Assembly (NCBI GenBank): GCA_965649825.1
Contig: OZ287694.1
Coordinates: forward strand, 806,001 to 870,000
From: Penicillus capitatus
Taxonomy: Eukaryota > Chlorophyta
Length of the DNA: 64,000 bases
Direction: 5' to 3'
Shown here one piece after another: positions 1 to 11,141 of the stretch (position 1 is the first letter of the stretch; the number at the start of each line of letters is the position of its first letter). A model generated the notes under the pieces. The model was not told the DNA's origin. It saw nothing but the letters and a program-made list of their open reading frames with translations, and ran no database searches. The position numbers and the translations under genes were made by a program.

Positions 1-2444
1 CGCGAACAGGCTTCGCTTCTGGGACAACAGGAAGAGGGACGCAAGACAGAACCGATGATCTCGACAGGAACGGGCCATGAGACAGGCAGCTCTGCCATGT
101 CGGGACAGAAGAAGACAAACTGTGTGATTGTGGTCTACCACAACGGCAATGACTTCAACATGTTGCAGCAGGCACTTGAGCTGCCATCGAATATCAAGGT
201 TTTCATGGAGAGAGCCGAATTCCCTGCCAAGGAGTCAACGCAGAAATTCTTTGCCTCGACGGGATCATACTTCAATCTCCATCGCAGAAACGTGGATCTC
301 ACAACCTTGTGGCCGGAACCGGCATCAGCCGGGCAGCCATCGAGTCGAGAATCTAGAATCGTTGTCCGTCCGACGGCTCAGAAAAAAGACGCACTCACGG
401 GCTCGAGTCTGAGCAGAGGACTGCTGGAGGCAGATATGTCGGGACACGATGATGATCAAGACTCAGCGAGAAACCTCGTTCTGACCGAAGCGCGTTTCCG
501 TATGTTGATGGGACTGAAGAAATACTTCCAGCAACGCCGCACCAATGGTTATCTCTCTGCACAGGTAAATTCTTGTCACGAGGTGAAAATGTGTGAGATG
601 GCGGCGCATAGGCTTTGCGATTGCTGGAATGGGCGTGCGATTACAACATGGAAGAGCCGGAGATTCCGTTACACGTCTGGGATCTGATCGCCAAAGATAT
701 CAAGAATCGTTTCCTGATCAAACTCGCTTTCAAAGTGCGTTACTTCTTGAGAAAGGCAGATGTTGCGATGAAAGGATGGCCGGACTTCCTCGAAAGAATT
801 GCCACTCCAATTCTGAAATACACTGCCAGGGGACTCACTGTCCTGCTTGCTGGTGATCTGCATCTGGCTGTCGAATCGGCCATTGAGTACTGGATTGCAC
901 TGAATGCCTATCGGACGCACTCGTCTTGGCTGGTCAACGCAGAGACGTCACAGGATCTGGCAGCCGAGATCCGTGATCAGGCCCAGATGGTCTGGTCTTT
1001 CATCGTGGATCGCGAAATCGAGTCGCCCGATCGATTCGAGGCCATTCAGACCTTCCGTGCAAAACGCGCCATTCTCTACTCTCAAATCGGATTTGTGGAC
1101 GAGCTCTTCGAATGCGGTCTGCTGGAAGAAGTGGAACACGAGCACCTGAAGCACGCGCTGGAATTGAAGAGAGCCCATCTGAGCAAAACCGGCGCCGTCT
1201 TACAGAACTTCGATCTCACCGAATTCCTCAGCAATGTCCCGTGCTTTGCCAATATCTCATCGGAGCTCTTCAGAAGTTTGGTCTCGACCTGTCAGCTGCG
1301 TCTCTTCAAGGGCGGGGATTTTATCTCGAGTGATCCGTCCGAGCAGATGGAATCGTTCAGTATTCACATCATCATTACCGGCATCCTGCGTTCCAGCTAC
1401 ACAAACACGTAAGACGTCCCATCACCTCAAGGGAATGCGCCGAATCGAGTTGTCTTCGTTGTTGCTTAGTCTGGGCAAGACACACGAGTATCATTTGGGA
1501 CGAGGCGGGATTTTTGGATTACTGTCCGCGTTGTCTGGTGAACACCATCCTTGGATGGGCAAGGGATATGCCGAATTGAATTCTGTGGGTGCGTGACTTC
1601 CCTCTATGTTTGGACGGGGTCGTCTCATGCCTGTGGCTGTAGGACATGGACCTAGTGTGCTGACAATACCGCGAAGCACTTTGATGAATATCCACAGCAA
1701 TGCCACGAAAGGCTTGTTACAGTATCAACAGTTGGAATTGGACCTCTTCCGAATGGCAGCTCTTTATATTCTGGAGTACATGAAAGAAGAATTCCTCAGC
1801 GTCGTCACCTCTCTCTTTTTGGAAAAGGTGTGAGATCTGGTGGTCACACTTTTCGTGTCGATGATGGCGGCCTGTTGTAGGATGATCAGGAAAATGATTT
1901 GGTGGCAGGCGGAAAGAAGAAAGGAAGCAAGTCGTCCCTTTCCGAGACAAAGAAATCTTTCCTGCAACACTGTGATGGCAGCTCCTTCGCAACGGGGCCT
2001 GGAAAACACGCCAGTGAAACTGAGAATGCACCACAGTTGGTGAAAACGAGTTACGAGAAAGCGATGGAGATGTTGAAGAACACCAAAGAAGGCATTTTGC
2101 AAGGAGAGCTCGTTCTATTGCCTCCAAATGCTAAATTCGTACAGTGCTCCTCTTCTGTCCTTGTCATCGGAAGCATAAGTGCCGGAAAGAAAGGACCCGT
2201 AAATTTTGCAGCGCCTATGGTGTTGCCGATGTTCGCTGCAAAGGGCACCTTCCCGGTAGAATACAGAACCGGCCCGCACGGTGCCATTGTGCTGAGCTGT
2301 GTTGACAAAGATGCCGCTAAAGGCGGCGCCTCTGGCCCGGCGACATCGAGTCAGGGAGGAATCGACGATGGAATGCGTATTGGAGCCGATATGGCATCTC
2401 TTCCATCTGCTGCTGCGCAGATGCATAAAGAACTTTTTGATTAG
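1..2444 (+). CDS. SOS1/NHE-type Na+/H+ exchanger, C-terminal part (5' partial)
   Basis: This is the cytosolic C-terminal region of a plasma-membrane Na+/H+ antiporter of the SOS1/NHE kind; the membrane part lies upstream of the window. The frame is open from base 1. Exons read as 1-564, 612-1408, 1470-1588, 1643-1827 and 1881-2444, and frame is kept across all four introns. The second exon gives the helical region before the nucleotide-binding fold (KDIKNRFLIKLAFKVRYF), then a cyclic-nucleotide-binding-like domain (VPCFANISSELFRSLVSTCQ) that continues after the intron (HEYHLGRGGIFGLLSAL). A second such fold follows near 2100-2300. The tail is rich in Ser, Lys and Gly. The family assignment rests on this domain order, which matches SOS1; an NHE with a cNMP domain is the alternative. 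The intron 1828-1880 has its donor in a hairpin. Confidence 0.6.
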
Positions 2445-2685
2445 CTTTATTCTTTCCTGTGTGGGTATCATCGACGTTATTGTTGTTTTTGGCAGACAAT
2501 AAGTGAGAAGTTCGCTTTGTTAAGAGATACCTTAATTCAGAATGTCTCCTCGACGCGAACAGATCGCTATCGATGCTTTTGGCTGCTGTGATGTGACCCA
2601 TCCCCTCGCACGTCGTGATGTGACACGCTGAAGGTTGCTGCGCAAAACTGCTGTTGTGCTGTTGCGCACCGACGACGTCTACGCC

Positions 2686-3432
2686 ATGGGTTTTCTCGCA
2701 TTCATCGGGCCCTTCCTGCTTGGGACTGGACCCATGCTGGCACTATTCACCCTGTTTATTGCCCGAAAGTCCTTTGTTGTCCTATTGGCCTTAGGCAGTG
2801 CCTTTTACTGGCTCATTGTCTTGCTTCTTCTGGGAGCCGTGTTTCGAGCCTGGACACCGTTTGACGACAGCGCCGGCGTTCATGCCGTCGCCGTGCTCGT
2901 GAGCGTTGCCGTGGAACAGTGTGCGAACTATGGGCTGCATCGGCTGAATGGACAACTGATCGAAATACTGCAGGAAGTTGGGAGGAAGCTGGGACACGGC
3001 TTTACTTCCCTCGATGCACTGTGGCTTTCATTTGGCTTGGGATTTGGACACGGAGCCACACATCTCACTTTTTTCTTCGTCAGTCTACTGGAGGCGACAA
3101 GCACAGATGGAACCCTCTACGATTTCGAGACCTGTCCACAGCTCTCGTTCAATGCCTCCTCTGCTCTACTGGCTCTCGGCTTTGCCCTGTTTCACACTTT
3201 CTCGACCATCGTCTTCTTCGAAGGCCTGACGCACAAGGATCGAATACAGAGTGTCACACCCCCTCTTACACATCTGACGGCTTCGATGCTGACGCTGATC
3301 AACTTTGGCAAAAAGGGCTGCCTTGCGACGATTCCTTTGATCCTGGCCATCGGCGTCGGAAGCACTCTGTGGGCGATGCATCTCGTCTGGAGCGCGATCA
3401 AAAGACAATTTCCTACCGAAAGAGTGACATAG
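2686..3432 (+). CDS. APH1: APH-1 subunit of gamma-secretase
   Basis: Single-exon gene for a 248-residue polytopic protein with about seven hydrophobic segments. APH-1 is the scaffold of gamma-secretase, the intramembrane aspartyl protease containing presenilin, in ER/Golgi and endosomal membranes. The family marks are visible: a glycine-rich helix (SFGLGFGHGATH, position of the APH-1 GxxxG motif), and the two conserved histidine helices (LFHTFSTIVFF and THLTASMLTLIN). Length is close to the usual 240-265 residues. The ATG at 2686 is chosen because it begins directly with the first membrane helix (MGFLAFIGPFLLGTGP), as in other APH-1 proteins; the frame is open a little further upstream but without an ATG. 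It lies between the exchanger gene and a converging dehydratase gene. Confidence 0.85.
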   Translation: MGFLAFIGPFLLGTGPMLALFTLFIARKSFVVLLALGSAFYWLIVLLLLGAVFRAWTPFDDSAGVHAVAVLVSVAVEQCANYGLHRLNGQLIEILQEVGRKLGHGFTSLDALWLSFGLGFGHGATHLTFFFVSLLEATSTDGTLYDFETCPQLSFNASSALLALGFALFHTFSTIVFFEGLTHKDRIQSVTPPLTHLTASMLTLINFGKKGCLATIPLILAIGVGSTLWAMHLVWSAIKRQFPTERVT

Positions 3433-3510
3433 AGCGTCTCCAAATACAGGACTGCTGCTGGCCTTGATGTAAAACCATCAACACAGTGTCATACTGTTTG
3501 TGTTTATCAT

Positions 3511-4859
3511 TTACGTGGCGACATAATCTTCCAAGTACCTCGCTTGCATACGATAGCTCCCAATGACGCGAAAGAAAAGACAGATCTCTTCGAGCTCGGC
3601 CAAGGCCGCTTTGACATCGGGCTGCGTCACCGAGCCTTCCAGATTGATATAAAAGAGGTAGTTCCATGAGGGGTGTTTCTCTTCCATAGCTGGGGAATGC
3701 ATGTCTCTCGAATCCAGCCACAGCAGATTGATCCCGTGCGCTCCAAAGATCTCCAGCGCCTTGCCCAGCGTGCCCGATCCTTTGTCGTTAGGCAGAGCGA
3801 AGAGAATGGAGGTCTTGGCTTTCTCGGAGGGCGCAGGGGGATTGGATTGTCGTCCCAGCACGGCGAAACGCGTAACATTGTCAGGTCTGTCTTGGATACT
3901 GTCTTGCAGCACGGTCAGGCCATACGTATCGGCACAACCACGACTGCCAATGGCAGCCAGTCGGTTCGTGGGGTACTCTGCGACCATCCTGGCGGCGACA
4001 GCCGTATCGTTCAGACGTTCCAGACGTGCCTCAGGAAAATGCTCCGTCACAAATCGCTCGCACTGAAACAGAGCCTGAACGGAAGGTCGCTCGATCAGCG
4101 ATGGGAGTGAATGTGTGAGACCTGGATGTGACTGGCGATGACTTTGATGTCTTCTTTTCGAGCAGATGGTTTGGCCAACAGTGCGTGCTCGATGTTCAGA
4201 AAGACCTCGTCGACGATATGCAGATCATACCTGCAGATAAGGTCGTACAGAATCCTCGTGCGTTTGGTAATGTAGTTCTCGATAGGAACCAGCGCTCGAT
4301 CGGCGTCTCCTCGTAACAAATCCTGTAGATCTCACACAAATGCGATCGTTCGTCTCGATGATGCGTGATGAAGACGGACATCGATCGTGCCTCCCCATGA
4401 GGTGACGGGTCGGAGATGCGCTGTTGGATAGAGCTTCCGCGCCGCTTCTTCGCAGAATGCCCCGGGCGATCCAAAGTATGCCACCTAGAATGCCCGGTAT
4501 GATGTGACGTCTCGGTCAGCCATGGCATCACTCACAGTTTCGACACGTGAAGCATCGGTCGGCATCTCGCTTTTCTCTGCCGGTTCGATCGTCACTTCCG
4601 AAAGCTCCTCGATCAAATCGAAACCATTCACCATCAAATCCCTCGCCCGCGCGTAGAAATCGCGTGGTCTCTCGAACGGCGAACCGTTCAGCATCGCACG
4701 GTCGTCGATTGTCGCCCTTAGCTTCAACGCTCTGCGTCTTCGTACTTTACAAGCACAGCTTTTTATCGCTGCACGTCTCTTGGCTGATGCGCACAGAAAC
4801 CGCGTCCGATAGGCGACGCGTGCGTTGAGTTGCATAATGCCGACACGGATACGTTCCAC
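3511..4859 (-). CDS. Arogenate/prephenate dehydratase, copy 1
   Basis: Makes phenylalanine precursors by decarboxylating dehydration of arogenate or prephenate. Four exons on the minus strand: 4859-4536, 4484-4380, 4322-4122 and 4074-3511; all junctions keep frame. The first exon encodes about 108 Arg/Ser/Ala-rich residues that look like an organelle transit peptide. The catalytic part starts VAYFGSPGAFCEEAA and contains VPIEN and the TRF motif (NVTRFAVLG). A C-terminal ACT domain follows (ILFALPNDKGSGTLGKALEI). The ESRP-like Phe-binding motif of the ACT domain reads LDSRD here, so feedback control may differ. The gene is head-to-head with a second dehydratase whose ATG is 25 bp away. Arogenate versus prephenate preference cannot be told from the sequence. 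Confidence 0.85.
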
Positions 4860-4884
4860 GTTTCATTTTTTAGATTGCGTGGCA

Positions 4885-6023
4885 ATGGACCTGTGGTGCT
4901 CGGGGTTGAGACGTAGCGTCCCCGTTTGGAGTAGCGGACAACGGTTGACCCGACTTCGCCGACGCACCTCAACATCCGAGCGTCGCAGAAGACATCAGCT
5001 ACGAATTAAAGCCATGGACAGAGGAGCAACGGCGGCGGCGTCAGTAAAGAAAGTGGCGTTTCAAGGAAAACCGGGAGCCTATAGCGAACTCGCCTGCATC
5101 GAGGTCTTTCCTCATCTCCAGCGCAACCCGTGCGAGTTATTCGACGATACATTTCAGGCAAGCAATACCGAATCCGAATTCTCACTCCAATGATGTGATG
5201 TGACGTAGGCACTCGTGCAAAACGATGCTGTCGATATGGCATTGCTGCCAGTCGAGAATTCGTGTGGAGGGACGATTCACGACGTCTACCTCCTGCTACC
5301 CAAGTATGGTTTGCATATCGTCGGCGAGTACTCGCTCAAGGTAAATCACTGTCTCTTGGCGCCACGTGGAACGCAGTTGACCGATATTAAATACGCCCTT
5401 AGTCACAAACAGGTCCGGTCTCTCACACTTTTCCGAAGGTCACACATGAGACAGGCATGTGGCATTAGGCACTCGCTCAATGTAAGAAATACTTGAAATC
5501 GAAAGGCATCACGCCCAAAGAGTACTCAGACACCGCCGGAGCGGCAGAGCTGCTCTCAAAGGAGCCACAGGCCGAGACAGCTGCCATCGCCAGTTCTAAA
5601 GCGGCAGAGATCTACGGTCTGGAGATACTGGACTGCAATATACAGGACATCAAGGATAACTATACGCGTTTTGTGGCATTGTCCCAGACGCCGTTGCCGC
5701 CGCCAATGCACGCGGACTCATCCAACGCCAAAACAACCATTCTCTTTGCGTGCAAAGACGGACCGAGCGGGCTGCTCGAGCTGCTGTCTGTGTTTCATGC
5801 CCAGGGGATTGTGATGGAGAAGATCGAGCCTCAGCCCAATCCAGATATCCCACTCGTCGATTCGGCCAATGGCAAAGTCTACGGGCGGAGCTTCAATTAT
5901 CTCTTTGTCGTGGACTTCGTTGGCAGCGTGTCAGATCCACGCTACGCTCTGGCTCTGACGCATTTGGAAGAGCATTCTGAATTCTATCGAGTATTGGGGA
6001 GTTATCTGAAGCACAGGTTCTGA
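4885..6023 (+). CDS. Arogenate/prephenate dehydratase, copy 2
   Basis: Second dehydratase of the Phe branch, divergent from copy 1. Exons are 4885-5157, 5209-5412 and 5469-6023. The first intron has a GC donor (GCAAGC) and ends in TAG; joining gives DDTFQ then ALVQND in frame. An Arg/Ser-rich extension of about 45 residues precedes the catalytic domain (KKVAFQGKPGAYSELAC), consistent with plastid import. VENS and TRF (NYTRFVALS) motifs are present, and the ACT domain starts ILFACKDGPSGLLELLSVF with IEPQP at the ESRP position. The start at 4885 gives a typical transit peptide; 4837 in the same frame is an alternative but would overlap exon 1 of the divergent gene. The two copies are far apart in sequence, so the duplication is not recent. 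Confidence 0.85.
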
Positions 6024-6093
6024 AACTGCGGTACGTATGACTTGACACGTAAGCAGAGTTACACGCAGTTCGCAAAGAAAAATCTAAAAGACT

Positions 6094-7025
6094 TCATCTT
6101 TTCTCGAATAAAAGAGTGAAGTTGTTGGCTGGCATTGGAATACGTTCGAGGAATGTCAAGTCCTGTGACGCGGCAAGCTCGATCAATGTGTCCAGATTCC
6201 GAACGCCGTAATCAGGATGCATCGATTTCAGCATCTGATCAAAACGAACATTGCTCTCTGACGTATGTTGACCACCTGACGGACAGTCTCGCCGATTTGG
6301 GCCTTATCGCGTGTAAGGCCTTACCGATTTTGAAGGGTCCATAGAGGATCAGCCGGCCACCCGTGCACAGAACACTGCTTGCACCGCGCAAGAGCCCAGT
6401 CGTACACGCAAACGGCGAGATATGGATCATATTCACGCTCAGAACCATATCAAACGTCCTCTCTTTGTTCGCCTCGAAGGCCTGGGAGGGAGAAATGAGA
6501 GCAGAACAGTGACTGAGAGCGCATTGCCTGACCCGTTATCTTTTCGTCCACGAAGAGCGGCCGCAGCTGTGTCCAGTATGGATCGTGTGTTGCGTGCGTG
6601 GACCACAGTTCATCGCGCACATCCAGTAATACAGGCTGCAGGACAATGTCTGGTACCCGCCTTTCGCTTGTCTGTGCCAGTTTTGCATGGGCAGCGATGC
6701 TGGTGAAGTGAGGGGAAACGTAGTCGGACGGCTGCCAGATGATGGGCTCTTTGCCCAGGCCTTGAGCTGCGAAGTGTCCTATGTGTTCTCCATATCCACT
6801 CCCCACTTCAAGGAAGAAAAGATGCGACAGTCCAGGTCGACATCTCTGTGGAGCATAACGTCGCAGAACATCGAGCAGTGGCGTCTTGTTTCGACCGGGG
6901 GCTACAGCGAACACGGCGTTGGACGTATCAACGGCGTCGCCTCGAATAGAACGGCTTTCCATTCTTCTGCACGGCCGACCCGTGGTCAGAATTCGATGAA
7001 CGAACAGCTCCACGCGAAGCGACAT
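6094..7025 (-). CDS. METTL26-like (DUF938) methyltransferase-fold protein
   Basis: Protein of the DUF938 / METTL26 (C16orf13) family, predicted SAM-dependent methyltransferases of unknown substrate. Visible family marks are the Rossmann motif LEVGSGYGEHIGHFA, then WQPSD, the central strand DMVLSVNMIHISP, LILYGPFKI, and the closing MPANNFTLLFEKR just before the TGA at 6094. At least two introns lie around 6450-6530 and 6260-6330; the first donor is not settled. The ATG at 7025 gives a basic, Ser-poor leader (MSLRVELFVHRIL) that could target mitochondria; ATGs at 7064 and 7091 are alternatives. It converges on the dehydratase gene with only 70 bp between stops. Confidence 0.75.
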
Positions 7026-7166
7026 GTCGCTCGAGACAGCGACAGACGTTGATTCTTTCTTCATCTTTCGCTGCCGTCTTCTTTCACGCAAAACGTGTTA
7101 CGACTTCGCCGTCTTGTGCAGTAAGTGGACAAAAACGGACCCGCCGCCTCGGCGCTTGCAAAGAAG

Positions 7167-8405
7167 ATGTCGGTGGAGAGTGCGTTCGCCGAAGTTTTCG
7201 CTGACGGGGTTGGAGGATGGGGTACATAGGTAGTAATGGATCCTCCTCTGGTGTCAACTACTGTATGAAACTCGACAAGAAAGGGTGGTACGCAACCCAC
7301 GAAGTGAGCGTCCTCCGCTCGTCGACCGTTCGTCGGTTGATGGACGTTTTGTGACGTTTAGTGGAGAATTCACCGTGTCTTTCTCGACACGAAAAACCAA
7401 CGACTGACGACGCCCATCTTCGACTTCGCCGAAAGCCGCTGGTAAGCTCGACAAGACGGCAGCTCAGAGAGGACGCACGCTGAAGCGTCGCTGCCGCCTT
7501 GTAGGCAGCTGAGCATCGAACACACATCTTCGGGGGCGTTGAGCGTCTATCTGCATACCAAAGACCGAAGACGAGCGACGGTGCATTTTGGTTTCGCCCT
7601 TGTCAATTTTTCCGACGAGAAACTTACCAAGAGGCTTGGTAAGCAGTTGAAGATGATGCGGCCGATATGACCGGATGCATATGGACAGAGAAAAGGACCG
7701 TCTATCAGCCTTCTCACAGCAATTGGGGTACCAAAAACCTGGCATCTGTCTTCGAGGTGAAAGATCCAGCCTCCGGTTTTTGGTTGGGCGATTCGCTCGT
7801 GCTCCAAACGAGCATCCGAATCGTCCAGCCCGAAAACGAACTGGGATCCGTTTCTGCATCTGGCAATAGTGTGACCTACAAAGTACCCCCGCTCTTCACG
7901 CGTCGCTGTCTTTATCGTGTCTGAACAGTGGAGTCTAAAGAAGATCAAAGAAAAGAGTCCTTTCAAACTGGACTCCGAAGAGATTCCGCTCGGCAGAATG
8001 AAATGGTATTGCCAATGCACACGCGTACATATCTCTAGCAGCCGTCGATGTTTCTAGGAAGCTGTTTGCGCATCCACATGGTTGGAAAGGATCTGACGAT
8101 CTGTCGTTCTATGTGTTTAACTGTTCAGAACAGGGAGCCAGAATTAACCTAGAAGTGCGTGTCGTCAATCATGCCTATCCAGCAAAGACTTGTGTAAAAA
8201 GTGCCAGCCGACTCGCTATGGCTCCGTTTTATGTGCTGCTGTGTTTCTAGGCTTCTCCCAGACCATCGGCGCAAAGCAGAGTTTGGGATGGGAACATCTC
8301 TTGCCAGCCAGAGCGCTGGAGGACGAATCGATGGGATTTCTTCAGGGAAGCTGGATTACTTTCATTGTTCTTATTAGTTTGGACGGTCGTCCTGCACTGG
8401 CATAA
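7167..8405 (+). CDS. Tandem MATH-domain protein
   Basis: Encodes two MATH (TRAF-like) domains in a row and nothing else recognisable. MATH domains bind short peptides and often recruit substrates to ubiquitin ligases or deubiquitinases, but there is no BTB or protease domain here. Domain 1: SRWQLSIEHTSSGALSVYL, then HFGFALVNF, HSNWGTKNLASVF and GFWLGDSLVLQTSIRI. Domain 2: MKWKLFAHPHGW, DLSFYVFN, VRVVNHAYPAK, FSQTIG and GFLQGSWITFIV. Pieces join through about six short introns, for example one ending at 8055 that restores TGG-AAG. Both halves end with the same fold order, so an internal duplication is likely. The first exon (MSVESAFAEVF) is the least certain part. Confidence 0.6.
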
Positions 8406-9007
8406 GGAAACAGACGTTTACCTTGGATGCCCGATCAACACATCTGTCGTTCGCCAGCATTATCACATATTCTTATTGTTCGGGAACGCATTCTTCCCGT
8501 TACTATTTGTGTTTAATGATCGCTGTCTTTTTGAATGCAACTAAATTCTGTTCCTGATGGGCAGATGCGCGCCTGCGAGCGCCGTTCTGAACAGAGAGAT
8601 GTACTGAGATACACAGAAAGAAAGATGTTTGAATCAGCTCTTGTCTGCACTGCAGGCAATCCATCTGTGCCTTTACATGCGGAAGGGATCGCGTTCGGAC
8701 AGAATAGATATGACCGAAAGGGACGGAATTGAGGAGGATGTGCTATACGCCAAAGCAAATGCCTTACGACCGTGTGCTTCGGACGGCCAGGTGGCATGCG
8801 TCTATACCCACTCTGTAACACGCGATGATCCTTCTCACACTTTTGATAGAGCCCCTCTAACTGTCATTCAATAAAGTCCTTCAGACGTACACGAGACTCG
8901 GTATAAAACGTCACCTCGAAGGCCGAAGTCGTGTTTCGTTCCGTCGACATTCGTCTAGATGACGGCAGAATCTGTTTCAAACGCTTAGCTCTTGTTGGGG
9001 GCAGTCC
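8406..9007 (+). other. Stretch without a convincing gene; possible MATE promoter
   Basis: About 600 bp between the MATH gene and the MATE gene. A plus-strand frame at 8629-8874 (81 codons, no ATG at its beginning) contains a hydrophilic segment RIDMTERDGIEEDVLYAK that looks protein-like, but I could not find flanking exons or a family. A TATA-like element (GGTATAAAA, 8900-8908) lies about 100 bp upstream of the first MATE ATG. A CAATAAAG sequence at about 8870 could be a polyadenylation signal. Confidence 0.3.
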
Positions 9008-10964
9008 ATGTCAACATATCATCATCCAGTGGATTATCATCATCCATTCTCTCGCGCACAGAAGATGCCTGCCATTGTCACAACCGCAACCGACTGGCGT
9101 AGAGTTGAATCGTGGTCGCCTCGACGGGAGAGCGGCGACAAAAAGAAGATCCGTTCATTTCGACTTTTGTCTACAAAGCGACTACAACCATCTACCAAAC
9201 GTGGCCGCCCGAGTCTTCGAGGAACGAAGTTGTCCGCAGCGTCTTCTGCTGAAAGTATTGGCGAACCGTTTGACGACGCTTTGATCTCAGCTGCGTTGAG
9301 TGAACGTCGTCCCTGGTGGTCTTCGCCCTACGATGGCCAAATTCTGCAGTTTGCTCTTCCCATTCTCCTGGCTAACCTCGTCATACCGATAACGGCCTTT
9401 GTCGACACAGGTATCCCTCCCTCGCCCTACGGCGGCTCACAGCTGCGCTCATTTCTCACTCTTTTTTCGCTGTCAGCCGTCGTGGGGCGATTAGGGACGG
9501 CACAATTGAGTGGAATCGCACTCGGCACCATCACCTTCTCTCTGATCAGCAGCTGCCTTGCTTTCCTTCCAGTTCTCATTGCTCCTTACGTCGCCCGAAA
9601 TCATGCAGCCAAGAAATACGATAAGGTCTCAGACTCTCTGTCGTAAAACGGTTCCCTTGCTCACACAGCAGCAGGTCTCCTCATATGTGGCCCAAGTCTT
9701 GTGGCTGTCTCTTGGATTGGGTATCATTGTGGGCACCTTTATGTTCACTCAGGCAGATTTCGTCATTAATCGTAAGTCATCCATCCTCTGGCAACGAGAT
9801 GCCCATGACAACTGCACACAGTGCTCAAGCCCGCCAGCGAAATTCGGCCGTTTGCAAGGACCTACCTCAGAATGGCGGCGACATATTTACCTGGTTATAT
9901 CTGCTTTGTCTGCTGTGGCGGCGCACTCAGAGGCCTAAAGAACACGGCATCGATCCTCAGGGCTTCAATTGCCTCCTGCATCATCAACTCCGTTCTTGAT
10001 GTCGTCTTCGTCTTTGGTCTGTTCCTTTATGCTCCTCTGCATCGAGATCAATTGTGTGGCGGCTGAAGGGTTTAAATGGTCGATTGCTGGAGCTGCTCTT
10101 GCAACGGTCCTGTCCGTGTACACCAGTGTCGGAATGCTGCTGCACAAACTCTTGCATTCCGGTGTCCTGCGTGCAAAAGATTTTTTACAGTGGCCGGATA
10201 TCGGGACGATTGTTCCCCTTGTCAAAGAAGGTCTTCGATACAGTCTGCGATCGGTTCTCTTAATTGGAATGGTGGCCTTGGCCTCTGTCTCGATATCGCA
10301 ACACGGCTCAGTCGTGCACGCAACGTTCGAGCTCTTCAAGCAGTTCTCGATGTTCATGTTCACGATCACGATGTCACTCGAACAGACGGTCCAGACAATG
10401 AGTGCCAGCGCTCTCGGCTCAGATAATCCTGAAAAAGCACGTGGAATCATTCGCAGAGCCATCCAAGTGCGTGCGCCCTTCTCCGATCGCCTAAGTGTGA
10501 GTGGAATGGTTGTCGATCAGATATCCTTTGTTTTCTCTTCGGTATCGGCAGCTATGTTGATGGCGTTTTCCACACAGATTGCCAGAATCTTCACGAGCGA
10601 TCCTGCCGTCATTCTTATGTGCGCCAGCACTGGACCCCTCTTCCTGATACTTTTCGTAAGGCCTGCCCTCGCCGGACATTCGGCTGCCAACTGCTTTGTT
10701 TTTTTCTAGCCGATTGGTGCCGTGGTATCTATTGTGGATGGAGCGCTCATTGGTGCTTCTAAGGTACCGTTGGTCTCACTCTCACAAGGCCTCGGTTATT
10801 CTTTGGGCATTCTCGCCATATTAGGATTCAATCACGCAGGATGGCTTAACGTTACCATTGCATGGTGCATCATTCGCACAGGAATGCTTCTCAGTGGTGT
10901 CATCACTGCCCCTTTCCTCTTTTCTTTCAAGTCAAGTCCGTATGGCTTTGCCCTTTTGCCTTAA
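9008..10964 (+). CDS. MATE-family multidrug/organic-compound antiporter, probably plastid-targeted
   Basis: Polytopic transporter of the MATE family, which exports organic compounds in exchange for H+ or Na+. Eight or so exons; introns include 9412-9475, 9627-9674, a GT-AG intron at about 9771-9820, and one near 10018-10069 that restores DVVFVFGFKWSIAGAALATV. Typical MATE helices are ILQFALPILLANLVIPITAF, VVGRLGTAQLSGIALGTITF, GLKNTASILRASIASCIINS and IARIFTSDPAVI. The first about 100 residues are Ser/Arg/Lys-rich and hydrophilic, a plausible transit peptide like that of plastid EDS5-type members. Two in-frame ATGs (9008, 9065) are possible starts. The last intron ends in a long T-run before CCGATTGG. 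The gene ends 177 bp before duplicated block A. Confidence 0.8.
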
Positions 10965-11141
10965 CGCATGTGCCTGGCCTCATAAACAACGTACCACACT
11001 CAGACAATTCCTTTTTCTTGAGATTCTTTACACGCCGCTCCGGAAGGCAGAACAACTGCCTTGTCGTGGATCGGCAGGTCCTTCGATACGTATCTTTTTG
11101 CTCAAAGAGCCTGAAAACAACTGAACACATATTGTGTTGTC
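10965..11141. other. Left flank of duplicated block A
   Basis: No gene seen. Homology to block B begins abruptly at 11142 (ATCGTGTTTCTGG). The last flanking bases are TGTTGTC. No target-site duplication is visible between this flank and the sequence after 18480. Confidence 0.5.
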
